DNA of 64,000 nucleotides from Amaurobius ferox (Eukaryota; Arthropoda; Arachnida; Araneae; Amaurobiidae): NCBI GenBank assembly GCA_951213105.1, contig OX578135.1, forward strand, positions 165,220,750 to 165,284,749, written 5' to 3'. Made by a program: the position numbers and the translations under genes. The notes beneath the pieces are model-generated. The model ran no database searches, had not been told where the DNA came from, and saw only the letters and a list, made by a program, of their open reading frames with translations. Position 1 is the first letter of the stretch. Each line of letters opens with the position of its first letter. Shown in pieces: positions 24,385 through 34,798 of this stretch.

Positions 24385-27300
24385 TAACCCCTTTCGCTAT
24401 GCATTTCTCCCTTTGCAGTAGTTAGTATAAATCATGTTTAATTATAAATTCAAGTTCTACCCCTAAAACATCAAAACTTTAAAGTCCCATACTTGTAAAC
24501 TTTGCCTAGTTCCTCATTTTATTGGTATGTATCGTTCATTCACACGTTAAATAACCTCAAATACCTTATTTATCGAAAAAAATTTAAAAGTCTCGTCTTT
24601 AAAAACTATCTCACCATTTATTTCCATCGATTTGTGCTGAGCGCGTGTGTCATATGTATCACCATATTAGGTGTTTCTCCCTCTTAGAATAACGCACGTA
24701 TTAAAACATGTTGGTTTAAAGAAACCCCCTATGGTAGTAGTAGTACACTTGTAAAAACATATGCATACAGCCATTGGTATCTGCTATTATTTAAACTCTA
24801 AGACTTTATTTAATTATCATCCTTTCATTAACTTGTGAGATTCATAACACTCAAGTATTTTGGGCATAAGCACACTTTCACGATTATTGAAAATATTTAT
24901 TTTTAAACTCTAAGACCGTAATGGTTGGGGAAACACACCTCCTCCCATACACCCAATTCCCGAGATTCTCGAGATTCTCGAGATTCCCGAGATTCCCGAA
25001 ATTCCCGAGATTCCCGAAATTCTGCTACTCTAAAAACACGCTTCTTTGGCCGCATTTTTGCAAAAACGCACATTTTCTTTCAAAAAATTGCAAAAGTGTG
25101 AAAACCTATGTTAATTCCCATAGAGAAATCCGACAGTTTGAAAAAAATCGGCCGATTCCGCGTTTTGCAAAAAACACATTTTTGGCCGCATTTTTGCAAA
25201 AAACCACATTTTTTTTCTAAAAAATTCGCAAAAGTGTGAAAACCCATGTTAATTCCCATAGAGAAATCCGACAACTCCAAAACTTCAACTTGTTGTAAAA
25301 ACACACATTTTTGTTGTTTTTTTAACGTTTTGAAAACTTTTTGTGAAAAAAAAAAACGCAAAAAGCGGCACATTCTTAAAATTCATGTTCGATCCTCTTG
25401 GCATACCCCTCATCATACGATATTTTCAAGTATCCCACCCTACAAGATTCTCGCAGTTCACTTCGTAACCCCGATATAGCGGAGGGATAGTGTAGGAACG
25501 ATGGTCTTGGCATGCCTTCAGCATACTCCTTTGGCACACCCTTGGTACGCTTTGACATACCCCTTGACATGTCTTTGACATGCTCCTGGTATACAGACAT
25601 TCAATACTTAATCAATTAATTTAATTAACATCCTTTAATTAACTTGCGTGATTCATAACACTAATGAATGAAAGATTCTTTTTAAAACATGTTAAAATTT
25701 AATAAGAACTTCTTTAAAAGAGCCTCTCCCAGCTGAGAATAGCATTTCGCGATGGTCCAACACAAGCATTCTATCAGTCCGGAAAAACTGTCCCCCACCA
25801 CAGATGTTAACAATAGCAGCGAGAGCGGTTCAGTCGACCCAGCCCAACGCGGCATATTGCCTAAAGTTATATCCAGATACAGAACCACGCTCTGTTAGCA
25901 GTATCTTCATCTTTCTCGCACTGGCCATACGATGTAACTATCCACATTCACGCGAGGTGGGGAGGGGTAGATCTGTCATCGTGATTTAATGCACTATGCG
26001 GTTTTTAAAACATGTTGGTTTAAAGAAATAACATATGCATAAAATAGCACACATATTAATTTAAACTCCCAAGACCGGTTGGGCAAACACACCCCCTCTC
26101 ATACACCCAATTCATGCGATTCTGCTACTTTAAAACATCAATTCACGCGATTCTGCTACTTTAAAACATCAATTCACGCGATTCTGCTACTTTAAAACAC
26201 CAATTCACGCGATTCTGCTACTTTAAAACACCAATTCACGCGATTCTGCTACTTTAAAACACCAATTCACGCGATTCTGCTACTTTAAAACACCAATTCA
26301 CGCGATTCTGCTACTTTAAAACACCAATTCACGCGATTCTGCTACTTTAAAACACCAATTCACGCGATTCTGCTACTTTAAAAACGCGTTTTTGTTAGTT
26401 TTTTACAAGTAAAAGGTATGTTTTTGTGAAAAGACGTTAAAAAATAGCACAAGTGTGAAAACCTATGTTAATTTCCATAGAGAAAACGGCACAAGTGTGG
26501 TTTTTGAAAAGTAAAAAAATTACATTTGCGAAAAAATATAAGAAAAAAACTTGCATTTACGAAATTTTGTTAGTAAAAAGTATGTTTTTGTGAAAAAACG
26601 TTAAAAAATAGCACAAGTGCGAAAACCTATGTTAATTCCCATAGAGAAAACAGCACAAGTGCGGTTTTTGAAAAGTAAAAAAATTACATTTGCGAAAAAA
26701 TATAAGAAAAAAACTTGCATTTACGAAATTTTGTTAGTAAAAAGTATGTTTTTGTGAAAAAACGTTAAAAAATAGCACAAGTGCGAAAACCTATGTTAAT
26801 TCCCATAGAGAAAACAGCACAAGTGCGGTTTTTGAAAAGTAAAAAACTTACATTTGCGAAAAAATATAAGAAAAAAACTTGCATTTACGAAATTTTGTTA
26901 GTAAAAAGTATGTTTTTGTGAAAAAACGTTAAAAAATAGCACAAGTGTGAAAACCTATGTTAATTCCCATAGAGAAAACGGCACAAGTGTGGTTTTTGAA
27001 AAGTAAAAAACTTACATTTGCGAAAAAATATATGAAAAAAACTTGCATTTACGAAATTTTGTTAGTAAAATATAAAATTCTTACAGTTATGTATTCGTAA
27101 CCGCGATATAGGGCAAGCACTCTTTTCTTAGGCGGAGGGGTATTGATATGACCTTGGCATGTCTTCAGCATACTCCTTTGGTACACCCTTGGTATACCGC
27201 TGGTATACCCTTATCACGCTCCTAACATGTAATAACATGTTCTTGACATGCTTCTAGCATGCAATAACATAGACCTTAATTACTTTATTTCATTATCCTC

Positions 27301-27897
27301 ATTAACACCTTTCATTCATTTAGAAAAAAGAAAAAAAAAATACGAATATTTCGTACTTAATTAATTCATGTAGGAAAAGAAAAAAAAAAATCCCAACTAT
27401 CAGAAAAATCCCAGTTTTAATTCTCCTTTCTGCCGCTAGGGGGCGCTGATGGCACTGCTCCGCCTTTGTCGCAGAACCTCAGCCGTTGCCATCCAGAAAA
27501 AAGTTTCTCCTATACGGGTGTTGCTATGGCAACCGAAACAGAAAAAATCCCCAATTTCATCCCCGATAGTTCCGCTTTTCGACGCTAGGGGGCGCTGATG
27601 GCACTGCTCCGCCTTCGTCGCAGAGGCGGAGGTGTTGCCACCCTGAAAAATAGTTTCTCCCATACTTAGAAAAAATCTCGTCCAAAAAAAAATATTTCCC
27701 CCTCAACCCCTCGTACAAGACTACGACATCGTTGCCACCCGACAAAAAGTTTCTCCAAAATTTTTACCCCCACCTTTTTTCATTTACCCCCCCTTTTACA
27801 CCCCCGTCCAGGATTACGGAATTCATGATGGCGGCCATTTTGCTCCGCGCTCCGCATTGCTCCGCCTTTGGCGCAGAACCGGCTTTCCTTTTCTACT
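21947..27897 (-). repeat. right arm of giant palindrome
   Basis: Reverse complement of the left arm. Differences seen by eye: two extra 31-bp units, 2 bp fewer in the (AT)n at 24,345, 6 bp fewer around the (AC)n, and one base at 23,831. The small ORFs are the mirror images of those in the left arm. Confidence 0.95.
26111..26385 (-). repeat. 31-bp tandem repeat, nine copies
   Basis: TCACGCGATTCTGCTACTTT core nine times; the outer additions are of the ACACCAATTC type, so two units were gained or lost since the arms separated. Confidence 0.95.
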
Positions 27898-27903
27898 GGC
27901 GCA
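27898..27903. repeat. target-site duplication, right (GGCGCA)
   Basis: GGCGCA immediately after the right terminus CTACT; direct repeat of 15,964-15,969. The GCGC core makes it partly self-complementary, so part of the match could be TIR rather than duplication. Confidence 0.7.
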
Positions 27904-28702
27904 TTATTATGCCACAATTTATAAAAAGTACTCTTCTCTCCGTTTGTCTGTAACACTTGGCGATATATTTTGCGAACGTGGCTACTAATTTAGCGAAATA
28001 CCGTCAACTTGTTTATATTTCGCTCTCAGATGACGAAAATATAGTATTTGTAAAAAGGACGCTAAGTTAATGAAATTGACGCCAGATTGATGAATAAACT
28101 ATTCAAACATCTTAATATAAGGATTATATTGCTTATTGCGGATGCTCTCAATACTGAAAATTGGCAATTTAGAGTTGCGCGAAATATAAGTTAATTGGGC
28201 ACTTCGAAATAATCTTACATATTCTCATTCTGAAAAGCGCTAAATGTAATGTTAAAACAACATTAAAAATATTATGCCGTGGATTTCATACATCATTTTT
28301 TCACTGTGAAATAAGTAAATTCGGGTTTGAGTGCAGTACGCAGCCTGATTAGCAACTCCCATACATCTGGTTATTCATAGGATACGGCATCTGTAGCATT
28401 TTATAGGGAAAGTCGTCGCATTCTATTGGGTAAGTTATGTGCTGCTAGGGTTTGAACTGTCGATAACATTTTCGCAAAAATGCGCCAAAATTCCACATTT
28501 TGCGACAAATTGTGTTGATAAATTCGCAAAAATGCGATCAATTTTTTGCTTTTTATTTAAAAATCGACTTTGTTTTTGTTTTTTCAACTACTCGCCAACG
28601 CTCTCCATCCGCAGTCAAAAACTAAAACTTTGTACTACAACGTCCATGCATGACGAGTGAGAAAAGTCTTTTCCCTTTTCCTGTCTTTTAACCACTGCCT
28701 CC
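27904..28702. other. no gene seen
   Basis: AT-rich unique flank of the palindrome. ORFs under 75 codons, no motif. Confidence 0.45.
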
Positions 28703-29038
28703 TTTAACCCTTTGCTTACGGGTGGGACAGCTTCCATCCCAAACGAAGAACCTTATAAAAAGACAGGTATTTGACATACCCTATCCCAAACAGTTCGATC
28801 CCCCTTTGCAGGCATTGACGTCCTCGCCGGCGAGGACGTCAATGCCTGCAAAGGGGGATCGAACTGTTTGGGATAGGGTATGTCAAATACCTATATTTTT
28901 ATGAGGTTCTTCGGCGAGAACATCAATGCCTGCAAAGGGGGATCGAACTGTTTGGGATAGGGTATGTCAAATACCTGTCTTTTTATGGGGTTCTTCGTTT
29001 GGGATGGAAGCTGTCCCACCCGTAAGCAAAAGGTTAAA
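28703..29038. repeat. three-armed hairpin repeat
   Basis: Arm 1 (28,703-28,828) contains GGGACAGCTTCCATCCCAAA, GACAGGTATTTGACATACCC and GCAGGCATTGACGTC. It is followed at the symmetric centre CTCGCCGGCGAG (28,828/28,829) by an inverted arm 2, which is cut at ~28,915. Arm 3 (about 28,918-29,038) has the same orientation as arm 2 and runs to the complete outer end. A related arm opens this window. Confidence 0.85.
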
Positions 29039-29704
29039 GTCTGCCTGTTCTATTAGCAACGAAAGTTGATTTGAATCTTGTCCAAATGTACCTCATAAAC
29101 TAGCGCCCTCTTGCGGTGATTGGAATGTTTCAGGAAGTTCATAATTTCAACAATATAAAAACGCGCGTTAAATTTTTGTTAATGTTTTTTTTTATTTTGC
29201 TACAACTTTTTGCTAGCAGTTAGCAAAATTACTACAAAATGTTTGAAGCCAACTTAAACCCTGTGTGTTGTCTGTCTGTCCACAGCAGATTCTTTAACAT
29301 ATAAACCGCATTAATTTATTTCTTGTTTTAGCCGCTTTCGTTACGGCAACACCCGGCGAGAGATTTCTCCCTTCTCCGCTGCAAAAGTATCCCGTGATAC
29401 AAGTGCGGTTCGGCCCAATTTCCTCTCCCGGCTTCCACCGTTTCATTTACGGCGGGGATTCTTATCACTACGCGGTGAAATCACCCTATTTTACGAAATC
29501 TCCAGAAGTCGCTTATCCTATATCACGATCGCTGTGGAAACATGCATTTTAGTTTAAATATGTGAGAATTTGTGAAGTCAACATATGTGTATATAAATAT
29601 GAAGACTGGGTTATTCTTTATGGTGTAGTCTGAAAATGGTCTTTTAGCGACAGATGGTTTTTGCAGTTTCTAGACACTGTTGAAATTTGAAAGTTTATTT
29701 ATAA
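29039..29704. other. no gene seen; GC-richer block
   Basis: 29,330-29,530 is GC-rich (CAACACCCGGCGAGAG, TTTACGGCGGGGATTC) in AT-rich surroundings, with no long frame. It may be a repeat fragment. Confidence 0.4.
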
Positions 29705-30101
29705 TACAGGGTGGTTAGAATTAAAGTATCCTTGTTCAGAGCACTGTAGAAAAAAAACAAATGGTCCTTAAAACGCCAAATTTGTGCGGTATGCATTTCA
29801 GAACATGGGGTATGCATTCAGATTCACGCCCGATAGGGGAAGAGATGGCGCTGCGAACAGTCCCTAGTAAAAAGATAATTTAATAAAACGACTTGGCAAT
29901 CGTGATGCATATAAATTACGAATTGTAAGTGGTATAAGCGACCATCAACTATCACAAACCTTCAATATGAAATTTAGGTAAGTATTTTGCAAATGTTGCA
30001 TACAGCATCAACAAAAGAAGACTTCGCTTTATGCAAATTGTTTAAACACAATTTGCTATAAAAACACGTTCAAAGCTTTGTGGAAAGATTCGACAACCGC
30101 T

Positions 30102-30737
30102 ATGGGACTCCCGCTGTCTGACCGTGCTTTATTATTAAAGTTGTTTTACAAGAATGAAGAAAACGCTGCCGACACTCTTCGCGAGTACAGACGTTTGAAT
30201 ACGTTGCGTACAGGTCCTATGATAGCATGTGGCGTCCGAAAAATAGTTCGACGCTTCGAGGAGACTGGAAGCTTCTCAGTTCGACCAGGACGAGGCCGAA
30301 AACCTGTGACAACGCAAGTGGCTGAAGCGGTTACAACGGCTGTTGTTGAGCAGACCACTCACAATGAAGCAAGAATCAGTAATACTCAAGCTGTAGCAAG
30401 ACAATTAGATTTTCCCTACGCAACAATGCGGAAGTGTTTATGGATAACTTTAGAAAGTTATCCATATAAGATCCAGCTTCACCAAGCGGTATAAGTTTCT
30501 GATGCAGATATCCGTGAAACGTTTGTTTTGATATTTCTTGCACGCATGCAAGTAGACATTAACTGACCCTGGAACATCTTGTGGAGTGATGAGGCACATT
30601 TTTCTCTGTATGGAGCAGTAATACCCAAAACAACCGCATCTAGGCAATGGTAAATCCCACCAGTTTCAATATATCCCCTTACATTCTCCAAAACTAACCC
30701 TTTGGATTGGGTTTGCAGCAACATTTCTGATTGGTCC
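30102..30737 (+). pseudogene. DUF4817-type mariner transposase, 5' part
   Basis: From ATG at 30,102 (MGLPLSDRALLLKLFYKNEE). The helix-turn-helix region has the hallmarks of DUF4817-containing transposases: LREYRRLNTLRTGPM, IVRRFEETGSFSVRPGRGR, then EQTTHNEARIS and AVARQLDFPYATMRK. YPYKIQLHQ marks the linker to the DDE domain. The frame stops at 30,494 but homology continues: FLARMQ, a further stop, and LWSDEAHFSLYG with the first catalytic Asp. It is then interrupted by the solo LTR at 30,738 within the 'TGPYFFEE' region. Stops plus insertion make it non-functional. An upstream TTG at 30,078 is in frame but is not a plausible eukaryotic start. Confidence 0.9.
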
Positions 30738-31698
30738 TGTCATAAGGTAATTACCATTAAGGTAATTCGCAATAACTCAGGTTCGTATCCTGGTCACGGA
30801 GCAATGAACGTGGCGGCATCATGTCATAAGGTAATTCGCTGTAGCCATTATTTAAATAAAATAACTTGCCTTATTTAAATAAAATAACTTAACATGACTT
30901 AGGGTGAAGTATGAAAAAATCCGGCTCTCAAGCACTAAAGAATAACACTCCAGACATATAATAATAACTCTCATTTACATTGATCAATTCTTTAATTTTA
31001 TATAGATCTATCTTGATTAAATCATAAAATGCACTCGTAAATTTAACTTAGATAAACACAATTATACATAACAAAATAATTAATATTATATAAATACATT
31101 TATAGGATATCTTCTATCAAAACCAGTATTATATTCAGTTTATAGTTCTCATTCAAATATTTATTATTGCGAATTTCGATTTGTAAGTTCTCAACGTAAC
31201 GATCTTAACATGTGATAAAATAATGGTTACCTCAGTTTGAATTGAGCTCATCAGGTCACACTTGTACTAACTGCATTGTAATACTCCGCGTGAAATGGCA
31301 CTGACTGATCATCACTAGGCTGTTTTACGCTATTCCACTTATAACTGTTATGGCACATTTCGTTTAAGTACAACAGGGTGCGCATCAGATTGCAACCGCA
31401 TCATTTCGAGGCACTCTCGTAAAAACAATAGCGGAGTTGGAGTCTTTTACGTCTTGTTAGCATCATGATTAAAATTCGAATCACTGATGCCTTTTTTACT
31501 CTCTGTGGGAACACACTTTTTCCATCCCCCTGTGATGTCATACATCTTCTTGATTTGTTGTTGGTGATGGAGGGGAGGTACGCTGTTTATCTATGTATGA
31601 GTTCCCATTGATTCTTGTGCACGCATAATTTGCTTATGCGCTGCATTTAAAGTGCTCATTACCTTGAGTGACCTGAAATGTCAACATGTCGTGCGACA
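30738..31698. mobile_element. 961 bp solo LTR
   Basis: Begins TGTCATAAGG and ends CGTGCGACA (TG..CA, with TGTC/GACA inverted ends). It is flanked by a perfect 5-bp duplication GGTCC (30,733-30,737 and 31,699-31,703) and interrupts the transposase coding sequence exactly between GGTCC copies. Inside, CATAAGGTAATT recurs and an AAATAAAATAACTT block is duplicated. No gag/pol. A 5-bp duplication is usual for several LTR retrotransposon groups; clade unknown, orientation not determined. Confidence 0.88.
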
Positions 31699-32150
31699 GG
31701 TCCCTATTTTTTTGAAGAAATCCATCCACAGAGACCAAAGACCTGTTCAGTTGCTGCACAGCGTTATGGGGACATGTTGCAGAACTTCGTTATTCCTTAT
31801 CTCCAACAACGAGGATGCCTCAGCTCTACCGTATTCCAACAAGATGGAGCACCTCCCCACATTGGCCGTCCTGTTCAACAGTTGTTCCGACAGCATTTTA
31901 CAGAAAATCGAGTAATCAGTCGAGTAATTCCCATATTTATGGCCCCCGTTCAACAGATCTGAACCTTGTAACTTTCGGCTGTGAGGTTACCTGAAAAACA
32001 TGGTTTATCCGGGCGGTATTCGCAAGCTTTCAGATTTGAAGGACAGCGTCATCTTGCACACGCGCAACATCACAACAGATCAGTTACGTGCAGCTGTCGA
32101 ACAAGCTGGAACACGATACCAGTTGCTCATTTTTCAACGCGGTGGACACT
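31699..32150 (+). pseudogene. DUF4817-type mariner transposase, 3' part
   Basis: Continues the split transposase: TGPYFFEEIHPQRPKTCSVA, AAQRYGDMLQNFVIPYLQQR, then FQQDGAPPHIGRPVQQL with the second catalytic Asp. After a frameshift near 31,915 come degraded Trp-Pro-Pro-Arg-Ser and Asp-Leu residues and a C-terminus with stops (about 31,980-32,150). It ends near the (GT)n at 32,157. It lies collinear with 30,102-30,737 once the LTR is set aside. Inactive. Confidence 0.88.
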
Positions 32151-32185
32151 TTTTTTTTGTGTGTGTGTGTGTCAATCATTTCCCA

Positions 32186-32489
32186 AATCTAATTGTCTTG
32201 CTACAGCTTGAGCACTACCAATTCCTGCCTCATTGTGAGTGGTCTGCTCAACAATAGCCGTTGCAACCTCTTCAGCCACTTGCGTTGTCACAGGTTTTCG
32301 GCCTCGTCCTGGTCGAACTGAGAAGATTCCAGTCTCCTTGAAGCGTTGAATCATTCTCCAGACGCCACATGCTGCCAGAGGGCATGTACGCAACGTATTC
32401 AAACGTCTGTACTCGCGAAGAGCGCCGGCAGCGTTTTCTTCATTCTTGTACTTTAATAATAAAGCATGGTCAGACAATGAGAGTCCCAT
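32186..32489 (-). pseudogene. inverted N-terminal transposase copy
   Basis: From ATG at 32,489 (MGLSLSDHALLLKYKNEE) it parallels 30,102-30,412: LREYRRLNTLRTCPL, GRGRKPVTTQ, TTHNEAGIGS and AVARQLD. It ends where homology to the left arm ends. It therefore forms part of the right TIR rather than being a second gene. A three-codon gap relative to the other copy (LLLKY against LLLKLFY region) shows the arms have diverged independently. Confidence 0.88.
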
Positions 32490-32883
32490 AGCGGTTGTCG
32501 AATGTTTCCACAAAGCTTTGAACGTGTTTTTATAGCAAATTGTGTTTAAACAATTTGCATAAAGCGACGTCTTCTTCTTTTATTGATGCCGTATAGAACA
32601 TTTGCAAAATAAAATTTCATATTCAAGGTTTGTGACAGTTGATGGTCGCTTATACCACTTACAATTCGTAATTAATATGCATCACGACTGCCAAGCCGTT
32701 TCATTAAATTATGTTTTTACTAGGGACTGTTCGCAGCGCCATATCTTCCTCTATCGGTCGTGAATCTGAATGCATACCCCATGTTCTGAAATGCATACCG
32801 CGCAGATTTGGCGTTCTTATGACCACTAGTCCTTTTCTCTACAGTGCTCTGAACAGGGATACTTTAACTCTAATCACCCGGTA

Positions 32884-33439
32884 TACGTATAGGTGGAATA
32901 CCAAGAATAGAGAAAAGCGAAATCCTATTGGAAGTGCGATAGCCGGAAGAAATATTTAATAAAAATGTTCTCTGAAGAGAAATCAGTTTTTTAACTGGAC
33001 CAGAGTTTTTTCACCCAAACACTAAAACCATATGTGACAATTCTTTTTGATAACAATCTGATACCAAAGTTTCAAAAAACCTCTATTAACCCCAACGACT
33101 CCCTTCAACTTATCTAAAATTACAACGAAATTTATAGCATTTTTCTTTGAAGTAATAAATATATGGACTCCAAGAGAGTTTATCGTCAATAATTAATCCT
33201 ATTTTTTTTTTAAATAAGTTGAAATTTATTTTTCTTTGTAATCTAAAAATTAGGTTGCTTTTTAATTTTTTATTTATTTATTTATTTATTATTATTTTTT
33301 TATTTTATTTTTTTTTTTTTATTTTTTTTTTTAGAAAGACAATGGAGGTACTTTTATCTAAAGAAATGTCAGTAGTAAAGTCAAAGAGACAGAAATCAAA
33401 TTTAGTAAGGCATTTGTATTATTTTCAAGAAGTTTCCGA
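32884..33439. other. no gene seen
   Basis: AT-rich, with a T/ATTT-rich run at 33,270-33,335. No motif. Confidence 0.4.
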
Positions 33440-34080
33440 GTGTTAGCACTGGCAACTACCTGCAGGTCATCGACAAAAGCCTGAAGACATAAAAGATCAT
33501 TGCTTAGTAGCAGGATTTCGTTAAAATATATAGCGATTCTAAAAAAATTGGGGCAATGACAGAACCCTGCGGAGAACCTTTGGAAATAAATTTAGGAAGA
33601 GTAAAGATATCTTCAGTATAACAGATCTATTACTGAAATAAAAAAAATGCCCCAGAAGAAAAAGGAATATTTAATTTTTCAAAAGGCAAAGGGAGAATAT
33701 TGCAGTTCTAATTGTCAAAAGCCAAACGGATATCAATTGTTGTTAGAGGAGAGAAACATGATTGACCAGAAGTAGACTCTCTCTAACGCTAACAGGTTTA
33801 TGAGCGGCATCATCACAACTGTGAACTTCCCGAAAACGAAATTAATTTGGATGAAGAACTTCCTTGGTACTTAAATAAAAATTAATCCATTGATAAAAAT
33901 CCATTCTAAAAAATTTTCTCAATGTTGGTGAAAGACGAATAGGGCGATAGGAAGAACAAAGAGTAGGATCTCTCTCAGATTTATGTGGAAAAGAAACCTT
34001 TACATTCCTTAGACAAGCAGGAAAATAACAAAATTTAAAACATAAGTTGAAGATCTTTAAGAAAATCTTTAGAAAACAGT
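33440..34080 (-). pseudogene. non-LTR (LINE) reverse transcriptase fragment
   Basis: Read on the minus strand through several stops and shifts. SYRPIRLSPTLRKFF (near 33,940) is the RT motif that normally reads YRPISLL. GSPQGSVIAPIF (33,549-33,578) is the GxPQGS motif, followed by a VDDLQ-type catalytic box (about 33,462-33,480). This order and wording match LINE elements of the Jockey/I/CR1 type rather than LTR or Penelope RTs. Both the endonuclease and the 3' part are missing. Dead copy; clade not resolved. Confidence 0.75.
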
Positions 34081-34081
34081 T

Positions 34082-34520
34082 GGCAACCCTTCCTCGCTTG
34101 ATACCGTGTACACAAAAATCCGTCGATCGTCCGACTGTAAAGCGAATCTGGACTCAATGGTTGGCCTCAGCACGTAAAAGCCATATGCTTACAATCTCCA
34201 TCTCATAGTTGTAACGGATACAGGCCTACCTGTTACTGCAGTGAGACTAGAATGTAAAGCAAATGCTGTTTCTTGCCTGTTGCGTCTGACCAATAATGCT
34301 AAGTAGCGGCCCTCGGAAGATGTTGTAACTCGGGGGCGACCCGAACCTGGCCTTCTGCTTATTGTTCCGCTGTTTTGGAATTGGGTCCATAAGCTTGAAA
34401 TCACAGAATGGTGGACTCTGAAGAATTCAGTAACTTCTCCAATAGATTATTCGGATTCTAACCTGTCCACGGCTCGCCATCGCTGACCATCATCTAAACG
34501 CCTTCTTTGCGACATATCGA
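34082..34520 (-). pseudogene. Tc1-like transposase N-terminal fragment
   Basis: Starts MSQRRRLDDGQRWRAVDRLE at 34,520 and has a stop shortly after. It continues SIGEVTEFFRVHHSVISSLW, then SGTISRRPGSGRPRVTTSSE with the GRPR AT-hook-like linker typical of Tc1 proteins, and RYLALLVRRNRQETA. Homology fades past the second helix-turn-helix (about 130 residues), so the DDE domain is absent. A likely 5' flank runs to about 34,765 (ends near gaaggggagtg before TATATA). Confidence 0.87.
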
Positions 34521-34798
34521 ATGAAATGGCTATTTCGGATTGTCACCCTAACGTCCGTAGTAGAAGTAAAGACGCACAGAATGAAACACCTGCTTTTACT
34601 AAGACGCTGATTTACGTATTCGACACGGAGCCAATTGCTATTATGCACGTGTTTCTATATTTGCATATTGTACTCGAAGTATACAGCAAGTTTCGTCCAA
34701 TAACATTAATTCATTCGCTCGTGATCTGAGAATTTGCATGTCGTGCTTATTTTTGAAGGGGAGTGTATATATATACTATATAGTATAGTAATTACTTA

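Larger units (their letters stand above)
15970..27897. mobile_element. 11.9 kb giant palindromic element
   Basis: Two inverted arms, 15,970-21,866 and 21,947-27,897, nearly identical over ~5.9 kb, with an 80 bp spacer. Paired coordinates sum to 43,867 in the outer part and 43,805 further in. The 62-bp offset equals two extra copies of a 31-bp repeat in the right arm. Smaller length differences sit in an (AT)n and a (GT)n tract; one substitution was seen (G at 19,976 against G at 23,831). Termini are AGTAG...CTACT, bordered by the 6-bp direct repeat GGCGCA. 6-bp duplications and 5'-AG ends are typical of Maverick/Polinton elements, but no polymerase, integrase, protease, ATPase or capsid ORF is present (largest ORF 99 codons). 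Long arms built from tandem repeats recall Foldback elements, which make longer duplications. Best call: a non-autonomous terminal-inverted-repeat element of uncertain superfamily. Confidence 0.85.
29707..32881 (+). mobile_element. mariner-type element with ~700 bp TIRs
   Basis: Starts CAGGGTGGTTAGAATTAAAG and ends CTTTAACTCTAATCACCCGG, with TA outside both ends (29,705-29,706 and 32,882-32,883). The arms 29,707-30,412 and 32,186-32,881 are diverged inverted copies that include the N-terminal half of the transposase in each arm. Net of the solo LTR and its duplication the element is about 2.2 kb. TA target and CAGGGTG ends fit the Tc1/mariner superfamily. Confidence 0.88.

Noticed and set aside
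18432..25373. Identical small ORFs on both sides of the palindrome
   Set aside because: They are mirror images of the arms, translate tandem repeats (for example RFSRFPRFPKF), and have no domain or start context.
30078..30101. Upstream TTG start for the DUF4817 transposase
   Set aside because: Non-ATG starts are not expected here; ATG at 30,102 begins the conserved region.
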